A stretch of 64,000 nt of DNA, taken from contig CP092863.1 of NCBI GenBank assembly GCA_030710605.1, forward strand, positions 120,447,586 through 120,511,585, written 5' to 3'. The DNA comes from Cordylochernes scorpioides (Eukaryota > Arthropoda > Arachnida > Pseudoscorpiones > Chernetidae). The notes under the pieces were generated by a model that worked only from the letters and a program-made list of their open reading frames with translations, did no database searches and was not told the origin of the DNA. A program made the position numbers and the translations under genes. Below, piece by piece: positions 23,936-35,032 of this stretch (position 1 is the stretch's first letter; each line of letters begins with the position of its first letter).

Positions 23936-26163
23936 TTAACTGGACGGGTGATTTTTACTTACGTAACTGGACGGGGTGGGTAGATTCAACCCACTTATGT
24001 ACCTTTACGAAATAAGCGCTAAATAATGAATTAAATCAATATTTGAAAGATTATTTAATGATTACAAATGTTAATATACAGATTTTGACTTCTAAAAATT
24101 CTAAATATAATCTATTTACAGTTTTCACAAATAATTAAAAAAGGTTTTTTACAGACGCTTAGTTGACATACAGAGCATAAGGTTTTCACTTTTCCCGCAT
24201 TTTTTTGATGGACATTTGTAGCACCTTTTTGGAGTATCAGATTCTTGTGGCATCGTAGATCCTCTTGATGTACTTGAACCATCATTATTTTTTAATTTTT
24301 CATTGTCGTCTGTAATTCCACCGGGAGGGAATTTAGATTACGTGTGGCCAGGTGTTCATCAATCAAGGATCTCCTAAGATCAACAATAAAGGTACTTCTT
24401 TCTTTTTGATCCTTTTTATCAATCTGATAGTTGAAGATGATGTAAGAATTCAGAGCTGTGATATCTAAGAGGGCATAAAAAAGTGCCAAAGGCCATCTTC
24501 TGGATCGACGAGAGGTAGAAAAATTAGAGACCATTTGGTCAATGGTATCTACACCTCCTTTTGTTAGATTATAATCCATTATAATGTCAGGTTTTCCTGT
24601 TGTTTCATCACATTTATTGTCATGATGCATCGAAGATATAAGGATTACTGATTTTCTTTTTTTGGGAACATAGGAGACTAAAGTTTTTGTTCCAGAGAAA
24701 CCAAAAATAGATGTTCCTGATTCTCTTTTAGGATGCGGTTGGAATTGTGGTGGATTCTGAGGTTTGTTCTTTCTCATCGTTCCTAAATATGTAAGGCAAT
24801 GTTCTACTAATTCTATTGAAGTAAACCAGTTGTCTGCTGTAATATTTCTATTACTCTTCCAAAGTGGTCGACTAATATCTAAAACTATTTGGGTTGGCAG
24901 GGATAGTTCTTTTGACTTTGGAGTTTTAGATTTTCCTGTATATACCATTGCATTATACATATAATGTGTTCTTGAGTCTGCTAGTATCACTATTTTTATC
25001 CCATATTTATTAGGTTTTGAGGGTATATAAATTTTGAATGGACATTTTTCCCGAAACCCTACAAGCATTTCGTCAACAGTAAGGTATTCAGCAGGTGTAT
25101 AACAACTTTTAAATTTTTCAATAATGGTTTGGGAAATATCTCTTATGGGTGAGAGTCTATCTTCTTTGCATCTTGTCTTGAAATTATCTAATCTAATACA
25201 AAGTAATAGAAAAGGGAAACGCTTCACACTCATTACAGAGGGAAAAATGTCACGGCCTGTTCCATCTGAGGCAAACAAAGATTCTACATTTTCATGACCT
25301 GATTTGTAAACTCCAGCTAGATACAACAAACCTGAGAATGCTCTTATTTCTATTTCACTTGTAAAATTTGAGTAAGTACTTTTGGTCAAATCTGAAATTC
25401 TTTGGCGAAATTCTTCAATTTTTGCATTTGTAAATTCAGATATTTGTTTTATAATTGCGGCAGTAAAAAATAAGTTGAATATATCTATGCCACAATTTGG
25501 CTTCGGTTTAGCAGGGCCTTTCAGACCAGGTAAGTGTGTAATTATGTTATGAGAACGGGTTCTTCCAATTATTGCATGATTCTTGTTCCACTTATAGCCA
25601 TTTTTCCCAATGAAACAATTACTTGAAGACATTTGAACAGTGGTAAGAATTGAATCACATTCCTCATCTGTACTGACATCTGAAGATTCGTTCAATGAAT
25701 AATTTTCAGAGTCAGAATCATCATAAAAATTCTTATTCAAAATTTCGTCTTCCATTATAAATAGAATTTCAAAAATAAAAAGTCTTACCTTGATAAAAAA
25801 AATTAAGGAAGTTGTTTTTTTTTTAATCTAAAAGAATAAATTCTACTTAGCCAAAGAAAGAAGTCTTATTTTATGAATCGAAGCTAAAAAATAGCTGAAG
25901 AAAGCGACTCGAGAATGAGCAATCAGCTATAACCCTAACATGAAAAATTCTCACGCTTCTGGACGGCATGGGCGGAATCCGCCCACACATGCAAATTTAA
26001 CCGCCCTCCCAAAACTTATATTTTTAAACGATGAATGGAAATTGTTTGTATCACTGTAAAATTAGAATACACCAAAGCTGTTAGCTCTCAGTAAACGAAA
26101 AATATATTTTTTTCTTATATTAAGTTTATGCATGGGCGGAATCTACCCAACCCGTCCAGTTAA
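23936..26163 (-). mobile_element. piggyBac-type DNA transposon
   Basis: A 2.2-kb element bounded by TTAA at 23936-23939 and 26160-26163. Inverted ends read CTGGACGGGT inward on both sides. Each end has a second subterminal copy: ACTGGACGGGGTGGGTAG near 23962, and CTTCTGGACGGCATGGGCGG near 25959. The flanking bases CCC/GGG and the surrounding ATAT runs are themselves palindromic, so the true end could lie a few bases outside TTAA. It encloses the transposase. Confidence 0.85.
24292..25755 (-). CDS. piggyBac transposase (487 aa, C-terminus frameshifted)
   Basis: Catalyses cut-and-paste transposition at TTAA sites. An acidic N-terminus (about 1-45) precedes a DDE_Tnp_1_7 catalytic region. Aspartates matching the piggyBac triad are D228 (TVDEM), D308 (TADNWF) and D403 (KGGVDTIDQ). 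The start ATG follows an AT-rich leader and is the first in frame. The family usually ends with a Cys-rich zinc-binding tail. Here the frame stops at TAA (24292), while a shifted frame just downstream (about 24170-24310) encodes CYKCPS and later LCSVC words of that tail. At least one frameshift near 24305-24320 therefore removes the tail. The core looks intact and the element is fairly young, but activity is unlikely without the tail. The short plus-strand ORF inside is a shadow. Confidence 0.9.
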   Translation of the reverse strand: MEDEILNKNFYDDSDSENYSLNESSDVSTDEECDSILTTVQMSSSNCFIGKNGYKWNKNHAIIGRTRSHNIITHLPGLKGPAKPKPNCGIDIFNLFFTAAIIKQISEFTNAKIEEFRQRISDLTKSTYSNFTSEIEIRAFSGLLYLAGVYKSGHENVESLFASDGTGRDIFPSVMSVKRFPFLLLCIRLDNFKTRCKEDRLSPIRDISQTIIEKFKSCYTPAEYLTVDEMLVGFREKCPFKIYIPSKPNKYGIKIVILADSRTHYMYNAMVYTGKSKTPKSKELSLPTQIVLDISRPLWKSNRNITADNWFTSIELVEHCLTYLGTMRKNKPQNPPQFQPHPKRESGTSIFGFSGTKTLVSYVPKKRKSVILISSMHHDNKCDETTGKPDIIMDYNLTKGGVDTIDQMVSNFSTSRRSRRWPLALFYALLDITALNSYIIFNYQIDKKDQKERSTFIVDLRRSLIDEHLATRNLNSLPVELQTTMKN

Positions 26164-26599
26164 GGGATATATATATATATAACTTTTTTTAAAAACTTTT
26201 TATGCATTTTTTAAAGTAAAAAGAACGATGTATGTGTATTATAAAATTATATTATTGCTAATTTTCTTATTAATTTTATAATAAGATTAAACAAAAAAAT
26301 ATTTATACTCTAAAAAAGGCTTATAGATGTGACAAGGATAAAAATATTATAGTACTTAAATAAAAAAAAACAAAGGTATTTGGTACGAGCACAAAAATTA
26401 CGAGTGGAACAAGCCTCGAAAGAATGTTAAAAATGAGATGACAACGCGCCAATGTCGTTTTGTCTCTGTCCCTTACAGAGAACTGGTTCTCTGTGTTTAT
26501 TCGGGTGTCGGAGGAAATTGTCCGTTTCCACATGCGTGTTTGCTGACGTAGCCACATAACCTAGGATCTTGAAACTCATAGACAAAATATAAGGTAGTG

Positions 26600-26775
26600 G
26601 AAAGTCTTTGATGTCGTCGATCACTTGTGTTTTTGAAGGAGACACAGACAATGTTGTGTTCACACTTGGTTATCTCGTGTGTCTTTAATAAAGGTCGCTG
26701 TAATATCTTTCAGAGTTATTGTCTCAATCCCGATATACATGCTGAAAGGTACAACTTCCTTAAGTTTTGGCCATG
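26600..26775 (+). repeat. Single 118-bp satellite unit with variant leader
   Basis: A variant leader (AAGGTAGTGGAAAGTC, then GGTTATCTCGTGTG) precedes one standard unit ending CTTAAGTTTTGGCCATGAGT. It is an isolated copy in the plus orientation. Confidence 0.7.
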
Positions 26776-26829
26776 AGTACACACACATATATATATATAT
26801 CGTATATTTTAAACTGTATAATAATGACA

Positions 26830-27320
26830 CTTTCTATTTACTACCACCCCATGTTTTGTATATAAATTATTTGTATTTTAACCCCTATTTGTATTTAAAC
26901 TAAAAAATGGTGACGTTAAAATAAAGATCCAAAGATTGGCCGGTCAGCTGTTGGCGGGACAGAGGGGAGGAAAAATTCCAAAGCCCATGTGGGGCCCCCA
27001 GGGACTTTTTATATAGACGACCCCTGAAAACAGGACAAGTTTTGGCAGGGGGTCAGCAGCAGATGGTTCTAGAGGGTGGCCATCGACAGTCCGCTTCGGC
27101 CTGACTCTCACACAGTCTCTCCCTCCATGTCTCGGGGATAAGCATCCAAGTTTGTGTCATGGCCTCTACCTCTGTCCCGTGGGCTGTTCCCGAATACTCT
27201 CGGTGTTAACATCTAGCCCTGCCTCTGCTTCTTGTTGTCCGCGTGTGGGAATAACATCAACACTCGCCTCACGTACACGACTGCCAGCTCATCCATACAT
27301 TGACATTTGCAACAATATTA
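26830..27320 (+). other. GC-rich segment with promoter-like box, possible solo LTR
   Basis: About 26930-27300 is far GC-richer than its surroundings and contains TTTTTATATAGACGACCCC, a plausible TATA box, followed by a pyrimidine-rich stretch (CAGTCTCTCCCTCC). Composition and layout resemble the LTR of a metazoan retrotransposon. No second copy is in the window, and no terminal TG/CA pair or target duplication could be fixed. Confidence 0.3.
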
Positions 27321-27339
27321 CATATATATATATATAAAA

Positions 27340-27628
27340 TCAAAGGAGGCATATCCTGACCACGAGCACATGTGCTTTTTAGATAGCAGAGTGCCATATA
27401 ATGGAATAGAAATCAACTGAACGTTGATTTAACCTGTTCCTTTATATTTGGCCAACTCATATACCTGAAAAATCATTATTTCACACACACACACATATAT
27501 TAAAAATAAAGAAAGCATATCCTGACCAGGAGCACATGTGCTTTACAGAAGGCAGAGCGCCATCTAGTGGAACAGAAATCAACTAAACATTGATTTAGCC
27601 TGTTCCCTGATATTTGGCCAACCCAAAT
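27340..27628 (-). mobile_element. Hammerhead-associated repeat, two tandem copies
   Basis: Two copies (27340-27470, 27500-27628) share GCATATCCTGACCASGAGCA, CATGTGCTTT, a GCAGAGYGCCATCTARTGG block and AGAAATCAACT. Related blocks lie at 16205, 44814, 48195 and 48470. The second copy runs directly into the hammerhead at 27629. Read on the minus strand the ribozyme comes first and the repeat follows, the same order as at 48672-48905. Confidence 0.6.
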
Positions 27629-27668
27629 CCACGAACGCGTTTCGCGCTGTTGGCGCTCGTCAGCGTGG
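27629..27668 (-). ncRNA. Hammerhead ribozyme (type I, minimal stem III)
   Basis: Self-cleaving RNA motif on the minus strand: stem I CCACG/CGTGG (5 pairs); core CTGACGA (fits CTGANGA); stem II GCGC/GCGC with loop CAACA; then GAAA; palindromic ACGCGT as a minimal stem III; cleavage triplet GTT. Compared with 48672-48711, stem II changes in both strands (GGGC/GCCC to GCGC/GCGC), which is covariation expected for a selected RNA helix. Such short, palindromic stem III hammerheads are known from Penelope-like retroelements and may act as dimers. Cleavage has not been shown here. Confidence 0.75.
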
Positions 27669-28264
27669 AGTAGGCTGTTTAACTGCGACCCAAAAACATC
27701 TATATATGGCGCCGTTGCTGCCTTATAATTTTACTATACATAATGCTATGAAAACTATATTGAAAGAGGATTTGACTAAAATATTCCGATAGATAGCGCA
27801 AGCCATCAACATATTACAGTTGCACGACCAAGAGATACTTTTATTTTTCTCAATTTAACCACCTATTTCCAACACAGCTTTAAATTTTGTATTGCTTTTT
27901 CCCATCAATATAAATGACATTTAAGAAGAAATTGCTTATTCTCATCTTAACCCTTTGCAGCCATCTAGTCGCCTTCCAAAGAGAGCTTAGCACTAATGAA
28001 AAATAGACTTAACTATTATTAATCCAGTCCTGTTAGTTAGAGGTGTAATTAAGAGCTATGCTAAACACGAGAGAAGGAGATATTTCATATTTTCTCCAGC
28101 TCTAATCATATAGGGGAAATTAATTTTGATAATTAAATTCTGTCTCCTCTCTCCCTACTTTTCCCAACGACAAATTGCGTCAAGACTTTCGAGCAACATA
28201 TCTTCTTCAACTCTCGTAGATATTACAGGTAATTACTCATGGAACACCACTCACTCACACACAA

Positions 28265-28450
28265 TCTCCGTTCGTTAAATAAATCGGTAGATAAAAATGG
28301 CGAAACTGCTGGAGACAAAGCTAACCATTGATAAACCAGTCCCTGTATGTTTTAATCACCGTGAAGATATTCGAAAGGTTTTTTTTTTTTTAAACCAGAA
28401 ATTTACTCTGAGTAGTTTCTTGAATGACATGTAGATGGCGCGGTATTTCT
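28265..28450. repeat. Decayed M1/M2 MITE
   Basis: Keeps AATGGCGAAACTGCTGG, CCATTGATAAACCAGTCCC and CATGTAGATGGCGCGG. Another remnant with CTGGCGAAACCACTGGGAGG lies at 29880-30030. Both flank the 118-bp satellite foldback. The preceding 27700-28260 holds only weak repeat similarity. Confidence 0.5.
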
Positions 28451-28529
28451 CTATATCTAATTGATGTATAGCTAGTTTATTTATGTTAGAGCATTGTTCG
28501 ATGTATGCAATTATATGCATTTACATACA

Positions 28530-29865
28530 TTAATGGATAAAACTTAAGGAAGTGGAAAGTATTTGATTGGCCGGTTGTCTGTTTTTTTTAAAGAGACAGA
28601 AATAATTTTGTTCATAGGTGGTTATCTGGTGTGGCTTCAATAAAGGTCACTGTAATATATTTCAGAGTTATTGTCTCAATCCCGATATACATGCTGAAAG
28701 GTACAACTTCCTTAAGTTTTGTCCATGAGTGTATATTGGTTATCTCGTGTGTCTTCAATAAAGGTCACTGTAATATATTTCAGAGTTATTGTCTCAATCC
28801 CGATATACATGCTGAAAGGTACAACTTCCTTAAGTTTTGTCCATGAATGTATATTGGTTATCTCGTGTGTCTTCAATAAAGGTCACTGTAATATATTTCA
28901 GAGTTATTGTCTCAATCCCGATATACATGCTGAAAGGTACAACTTTCTTAAGTTTTGTCCATGAGTGTATATTGGTTATCTTGTGTGTCTTCAATAAAGG
29001 TTACTTTAATATCTTTCAGAGTTTTTGTCTCAATCCCGATATACATGCTGAAAGGTACAACTTCCTTAAGTTTTGTCCATGAGTGTATATTGGTTATCTC
29101 GTGTGTCTTCAATAAAGGTCACTGTAATATCTTTCAGAGTTATTGTCTCAATCCCGATATACATGCTGAAAGGTACAACTTCCTTAAGTTTTGTCCATGA
29201 GTGTATATTGGTTATCTTGTGTGTCTTCAATAAAGGTCACTGTAATATCTTTCAGAGTTATTGTCTCAATCCCGATATACATGCTGAAAGGTACAACTTC
29301 CTTAAGTTTTGTATTTGAGTGTATTTCTACTGTCTTCAAAACATATGTTCACAGTTTCCTTAAATATTTTTATACAAATTAAATAAAAGAAAGCGCCATC
29401 TCTATTCAAGAAATGGTTTTAAAGCACCAATTTTTTTATTTCAAATAAAACAAGCTTTCTACTGTCCTTAAATTCTATGCGAATATTTACGTCTTATTCT
29501 ACTGTTTTCAAAGCTTACGTCCTTTAATCTCGAATATACACTCTCATGGACAAAACTTAAGGAAGTTGTACCTTTCAGCATGTATATCGGGATTGAGACA
29601 ATAACTCTGAAAGATATTACAGTGACCTTTATTGAAGACATACGAGATAACCAATATACACTCATGGACAAAACTTAAGGAAGTTGTACCTTTTAGCATG
29701 TATATCGGGATTGAGACAATAACTCTGAAAGATATTACAGTGATCTTTATTGAATACATAAGAGATAACCAAATGTGAACAGCCTTTTTCTCCTAAAAAA
29801 AAAAACACAGACAACCGGCGACATCAAAGAATTTCCATTCCTTAAGTTTTGTCTATGGGTATATA
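28530..29865. mobile_element. Large foldback of 118-bp satellite units
   Basis: Six plus-oriented 118-bp units (28620-29315), a spacer of about 230 bp, then two minus-oriented units (29545-29765). Both outer edges carry the same variant unit in inverted orientation (GGCCGGTTGTCTG near 28570; CAGACAACCGGCGACATC near 29808) and inverted ends around AAACTTAAGGAAGTGGAAAG. Adjacent ORF starts are exactly 118 bp apart. Since 118 is 3 x 39 + 1, each frame moves on by one base per unit and the 63-81 residue ORFs are artefacts. Unit words: AATAAAGGTCACTGTAATAT, TTTCAGAGTTATTGTCTC, CCCGATATACATGCTGAAAG, GTACAACTTCCTTAAG. Confidence 0.75.
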
Positions 29866-30130
29866 TGCAAAATCATCCAATATAATGAAAGAGCTCTAAA
29901 AAGCGGTATTAGGTATTTTTTTATTTCGATTTTATTAGAACATTTGTAGAAGAAACTGGCGAAACCACTGGGAGGGTTCATGAGCAAATCTTTTCAAATG
30001 TTTTTTCATAGCAGTCAAAAAAAAATAAAATAAAATCGGAGGTATGCTTCATTTGAAAATAAAAACGTATACTTTTATAGTGTCATTTCTTTTAAATATT
30101 TTACCATAAAATCTTGGAAGGTGCCATTAT

Positions 30131-30404
30131 ATAAGGTTCTCCCAAAAGTTCGTGTTTTTCTTAAAACGTTTTTTTAATACTTGGCGAATAATGGTATTAC
30201 GGCGAATACATAATAATACATAATACAATTATTTTATACATAATACAAAGACATTTTACATAACGGTGAATAATATTATTACGGCGAATACATAATAATA
30301 CAATTACTTTATACATAATACAAAGACATTATACATAACGGCGAATAATATTGGTATTTCAATTTTTTTTCCAAAGTGTTTCCGAACTTTTGGGACAACT
30401 TTGT
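30131..30404. mobile_element. mariner-like MITE with internal tandem repeat
   Basis: Ends AAGGTTCTCCCAAAAGTTCG and, inverted, CGAACTTTTGGGACAACTTT next to TATA, typical of mariner terminal repeats. The interior has two units of about 85-90 bp with ACGGCGAATACATAATAATA and TACAAAGACATT. No transposase is present. Confidence 0.65.
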
Positions 30405-30912
30405 ATATATATATATATATATATAGGCAATACAGTCCAGTTTAAAAATATTGAACATGTTATTTATATGTTTTCTATCAAAACACACACACACACACAC
30501 TAGAAAGAAAAAATTCCTTTTATATGTTCACAATCTGTCATAAAGATAAAATGATTGTGATAAAAGTATGTAATTCTTTGACCAATATACTTCCAATAAT
30601 GAACAAAGCCACAAAATGCTAATAAATGAAATTACTAAAATTTGACAATGCGACCCACACCAAAACGGCATTGTCATCCCAACATTATTGAAATTGTCTC
30701 CAAAAGTATGTCAAACATTCCAACAAAATGTTTTTCTACTCACCCCACTCACAGTGGTATTAAATAACCTTAAAATTTTGAATTACAACAATACCTAATT
30801 TTCACCGTGTTCTCCAGCTTTAAAATATTGAATTTCAAAATTCTATTTGAAAAACTCCCTATGAACTAGACCCTCCCAATAGTTTAAGCATTGCTTATAT
30901 ATTTATACCTAA

Positions 30913-32357
30913 CTAGGCGAATGACCCGGCTTCGCCCGAGAAATCCCTTGAGTGCAATTTCCTTCATAATGAAAGTACATCAATAATAAATAGTAGAAGT
31001 GCCATAGAATAGCAATACAGAAGTAACACATAAACCACAGGAAAAAAGCGTGTGTGATTGCAAAAATTGTATTATATTTGTGTTTAGATATTTGATTTAA
31101 TTATTTTTTGCAATCCATTTAGTTGTTTCAAAATCAATATAGTTTAAATAGATAGCAGCTTTTCCACCCAACCCCCGAGTTACCGGCCCCAGCGCATTAA
31201 CCCTTGAAATTGCCCGAGTTGAGTGAGTGACTGCGATGGATCTTGACTACGATGCCCATCTTCTCAGTAAGAATAAGAAAAAATAGGTTTATAAAAATAT
31301 TAATCCAAAATACTGGCATGTAAATATTTTTCTATAAAAAATAAAAGAGCACATGGAAATTAGGCAAACATATGTGTTTGCTAATGACTGCGACTGCATT
31401 TTGAACTATTTTTTTAAAAGGCATAAAAAAAACAAAAGGCAAAACAAAATTAATAAAAAATACGAAAGCAATTATTTACATACAGTAACGTTAATTTTGT
31501 AAAGTTTATTTTTTAAAATTGCATTCTGTGCACTTACCGTAAACTTAGTAATATAAATTTCTCTCTCAATACTCAATACTTTTGTGAAAAAAAGTAACAC
31601 TTGTATAAAAAGATATTTCAAAAAAAGTAGGCAAGCAACTTGAAAAAAAAAAAGAAATGCAGAACGCTCATTGGTCTCTTAATTAGCCTGGTGTTGTTAC
31701 TTCGCCTCGTATTTCCTCCGCGTAAAAAAAATTCTTCACATGAAAAAAATAAATAGTCGAAAATACTAATCAAAATGCATCCGAAAATTTTACTCATGTT
31801 TATAAAAAGCGACATGCAAAATTTGGTATCAATTGGTTCAGTAGTTTTTGAGTTTATCGCGAAACAGACGACAATGACTTTTATATATTAGAAGAAATAA
31901 AAAAAAAAAGGCCAGAACAAAAATTAATAAAAAATACGAAAGCTATTGTTTACATACAGTAACGCTAATTTTGTAAAGTTTTTTTTTTTAATTGCATTGT
32001 GTGCACTTACCTTAACTTAGTAATATAAATTTCTCTCTCAATACTTTTGTAAAAAAAAAGTGACACTCGTATAAAAAGATATTTTTAAAAAAGTACGCAA
32101 GCAACTTGAAAAGAAATGCAGAACGCTCATTGGTCGCTTAATTGGCCTCGTGTTGTTACTTCGCCTCGTATTTCCTCCGCGTAAAAAAAAGGTTCTTCAA
32201 ATGAAAAAAAGAAATAGCCAAAAATACTAATCAAAATGTAGCCGAAAATTTTCCTCAGGTTTATAAAAAGCGACATGCAAAATTTGGTACCAATTGGTTC
32301 AGTAGTTTTAGAGTTTATCGCGAAACAGACAGACATTGACTTTTATATATATAGAGA
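30913..32357 (-). mobile_element. Non-autonomous Helitron with duplicated 5' half
   Basis: On the minus strand it starts TCTCTATATATATAAAAG (32357) and ends at CTAG (30913), preceded by a GGGCGAAGCCGGGTC hairpin; flanks are A and T. It belongs to the family of 5060-5776. About 455 bp of the 5' part are present twice in tandem (about 31432-31892 and 31905-32357), each with GTTTCGCGATAAACTC and GAGCGTTCTGCATTTC read on minus. Both copies end at a 5'-like terminus, so this may be a duplication or a second copy nested at the same point. Confidence 0.75.
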
Positions 32358-32434
32358 TAATAATTTCGTTTAGATACTCCTGTTGATGGGTTTACAGTAC
32401 CTGAAATCTTGAGAGAACATTTGTTAACTTTCAT

Positions 32435-32672
32435 CAAAATACGAAACTATTTTAGACGCGTAATATTCTTTTTAAAATAAAACAATTTCTACTGCCTTTA
32501 CTGCAATGGAAAAATTAAAGGGAGGGGCTGGCTCATCAGTGGTGAACCCTCCCAGCGGTTTCGCCAGTTTATATTGCAATAAGGGCAGTAGAAATTGTTT
32601 TATTTTAAAAAGAATATTACGCGTCTAAAATAGTTTCGTATTTTGATAACAGATGGAGCGCTAGTGCATCGT
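32435..32672. mobile_element. M1 long-armed MITE
   Basis: Inverted arms with ACGAAACTATTTTAGACGCG, ACAATTTCTACTGCC and GCAATGG, and the conserved centre (GGCTGGCTCATCAGTGG, CCAGCGGTTTCGCCAG). It is the best-preserved M1 copy. The central CTGGC/GCCAG closing pair is complete here. Confidence 0.75.
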
Positions 32673-32869
32673 AATATTTGTTAACTTTGCTTAGAAATTT
32701 TCAATGAAACTGATTCCAATAATTATTAATTAAACATTATATTTATTGATTTAAAAGAGAGAGAACAAAATATAAAAGGAAACTAATATTAAACAAAGGA
32801 TTTTTTTACTTTCGGTTAGCGCCTATTTACCTGTGAGCTTACACACACTCTGTGGTGACAATTAATTAA

Positions 32870-33195
32870 TATATATATGTTATATTAAAATATTATTATA
32901 TTTAAAATTATATTTCATAGATCCAAATACTCTGCTAAATCGACCAATAGAGGTCAGGCTTCCCTTATAAAATCTCGTTGTTGTTCTTTCTCGTTGGCCG
33001 GCTCAAAACCTTTGTACATTATGTAAATAATATTTTGTTTTCTTTGTTCTACTCGCCTTAAGCCAGGCAGTACTTTTACCAAATTATGCATTCATAAATA
33101 TTCCTTTAGTTCAATTAAATTACTGATCAAAATTATTTTTATTATCATACTTTCAAGATTTAACCACGACTGCATTACCATACCATAATCCTCAA
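32870..33195 (+). repeat. Dispersed repeat of about 280 bp, copy 2
   Basis: Same orientation as copy 1 (13735-14020), over at least 250 bp, including AGCCAGGCAGTACTTTTACC and CCACGACTGCATTACC near its right edge. Confidence 0.6.
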
Positions 33196-33199
33196 CATG

Positions 33200-34300
33200 A
33201 TCTAATTTTAAGCAGCATCTCATCTTTTCTTTATATAAGATATATATATATAACAACATTTAATAAATGTAAGAAACTTATAATCGGAGACTGCATTTAT
33301 TATAATTTAAAATTCAAAGGATTCTTCAAATATTTTACTATTAATAATATATATCCGAATAAAAAAAAATAGAATTGTAAAAAAACTTTCATTTCCATTT
33401 TTCTATATTTCGATTTGATAAATATCCTATAGTCCCATATTTACATATCTTTGTTATATATGTAATCGTCAAACTATCCTTTATATCCTCACATAATTTC
33501 ATATTTACATATGCAAATTAAACGTGAACTATTTTCTAAAATAATAAATGAAATATATATATATATATATATATCGAAAAATATATAAAAAAACACGTGA
33601 AAATATAATTCAATACCATAATAATAAGTTTTTGTAATTTTATCAATATAATAAATATAAAAAAAGCTTTTACTTGATTAAAAAAATGTATAAGTAAAAA
33701 CTTGTAATAACGAATTTAATTTCTTTTTTTGACCGGTAGATGGATCTGAAATCTATATATACTTTTTAAATTGAATTCCTTTATATATTTTAGATATGGG
33801 AGAAAATGCTTCCTTTTACATATTGCACACATAAAAGGAATATATATATAAGAATATAAATGAAGGAATACCTTATACAAAAATGGAACATATATATATA
33901 TATATTCAATATAAAGCACACTGTGTTGCATATTTGCCTTAGATTTTCCTTCCAAAAATAAAGAAGAACACGGAGCGAACATTTTATTATTTACAAGCTC
34001 CATGTTGTTCGCTTCTCCGTATATTAAAATTTGCATAGCTAGCTACCTCCATTTTACATATTTACCTCACGATGTGCATACTTCCCGTCGATTGAAGGTT
34101 CAAAATATTTAGACTTGTGTATTTATGGAATAGGGAATTGTAAAACTGTGTTACAAATCCATATTGAATATCTACTTCTATTTTACGAGTCTTATTTTGA
34201 ATTTGAACGAATATTTTATTGTTTTTTTCGAATATTTTTTCGATAAACGCGGAGTCTGTCTTTATCAATATTTTATTTTTTAGATATTAAGGATTCTAGG
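33200..34300. other. AT-rich stretch, no supported gene
   Basis: Contains TA-rich runs near 33240 and 33553. Two minus-strand open frames of 106 and 68 residues (33716-34036, 34062-34268) are rich in Ile, Tyr, Lys and Phe. I recognise no domain, splice context or repeat match, so I do not call a gene. Confidence 0.4.
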
Positions 34301-34305
34301 TTCAA

Positions 34306-35032
34306 CAAAAACAATAAAAAGGCTTTTATTAAGGCCCATTGCCCTGTATGGATTCGCCATACAACAACAAAACAATACAGTAATTTTTTTCTCCCTTTCC
34401 CCATGTGCACGTGAAACTTTGTTTGAAAAGGGATTTATTTACACATCTGTTCTAAAACTTTCCTCACTACCTCTTAGTGTATGAATCTATTTACAATTGA
34501 TCTGTAGAAATTATAGAGTTATATTGCTATATTTTTCTTTTCTGAATAAGTCTCAGCGTCTTCAGTGGGTTGCTGAATCTCCAGAAGGTGTTTTTAAGAG
34601 TGATTCTAGTTTCAACCTTTTTCTGATTGGGTAGATATGTAACTGCAATGTGGGTCAGCTAGGGATGTCTAGATTGAAATAATGGTCGTAATTGACAACA
34701 TGCTGAGTATTAGACGAAGAAAGAGAGAGACGACAAAAGTAAACGGCAGCCAACGTACCTCGGTATTTTAACCAGCGCCATATCAAGTCGAATGGTTGCT
34801 CTGTACCTATATAACTTTAACAGAGCAGTAAGTAGGAAAAAGAACTTAGATTCATCGTTTTCTCCTCCACTATATGATGGTGACTAATCATCGTGAGGAT
34901 ATCGTTGTAAGCCGGCAATGAGAGAGGAGAATCTGACTGGTGTCTTAATAAAGGCTTTGTGTATGTGTGTGAAAGACTGGAGAATCCATACAGGGCAATG
35001 GGCCCTAATAAAAGCCTTTTTTGTTGTTGTTA
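34306..35032. mobile_element. TIR element of about 720 bp, unclassified
   Basis: Inverted ends of about 45 bp: AAAAAGGCTTTTATTAAGGC, CCATTGCCCTGTATGGATTC at the left, and their inverse at 34980-35025 (GAATCCATACAGGGCAATGG, GCCCTAATAAAAGCC). The interior is non-coding. Three short direct repeats around TGGTGTCTTAATAAAGGCTT run from 34935 to 35105 across its right edge. The family is not recognised. Confidence 0.55.

Noticed and set aside
28625-29382. Overlapping open frames of 63-81 residues in the 118-bp array, and similar ones at 17868-18198 and 45711-46508
   Set aside because: Unit length 118 shifts the frame by one base each time, the same peptide recurs in rotated phases, and arrays occur in both orientations; this is satellite read-through.
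33716-34268. Two adjacent minus-strand frames as a possible host exon pair
   Set aside because: Low-complexity AT-driven composition, no convincing splice sites and no recognisable domain.
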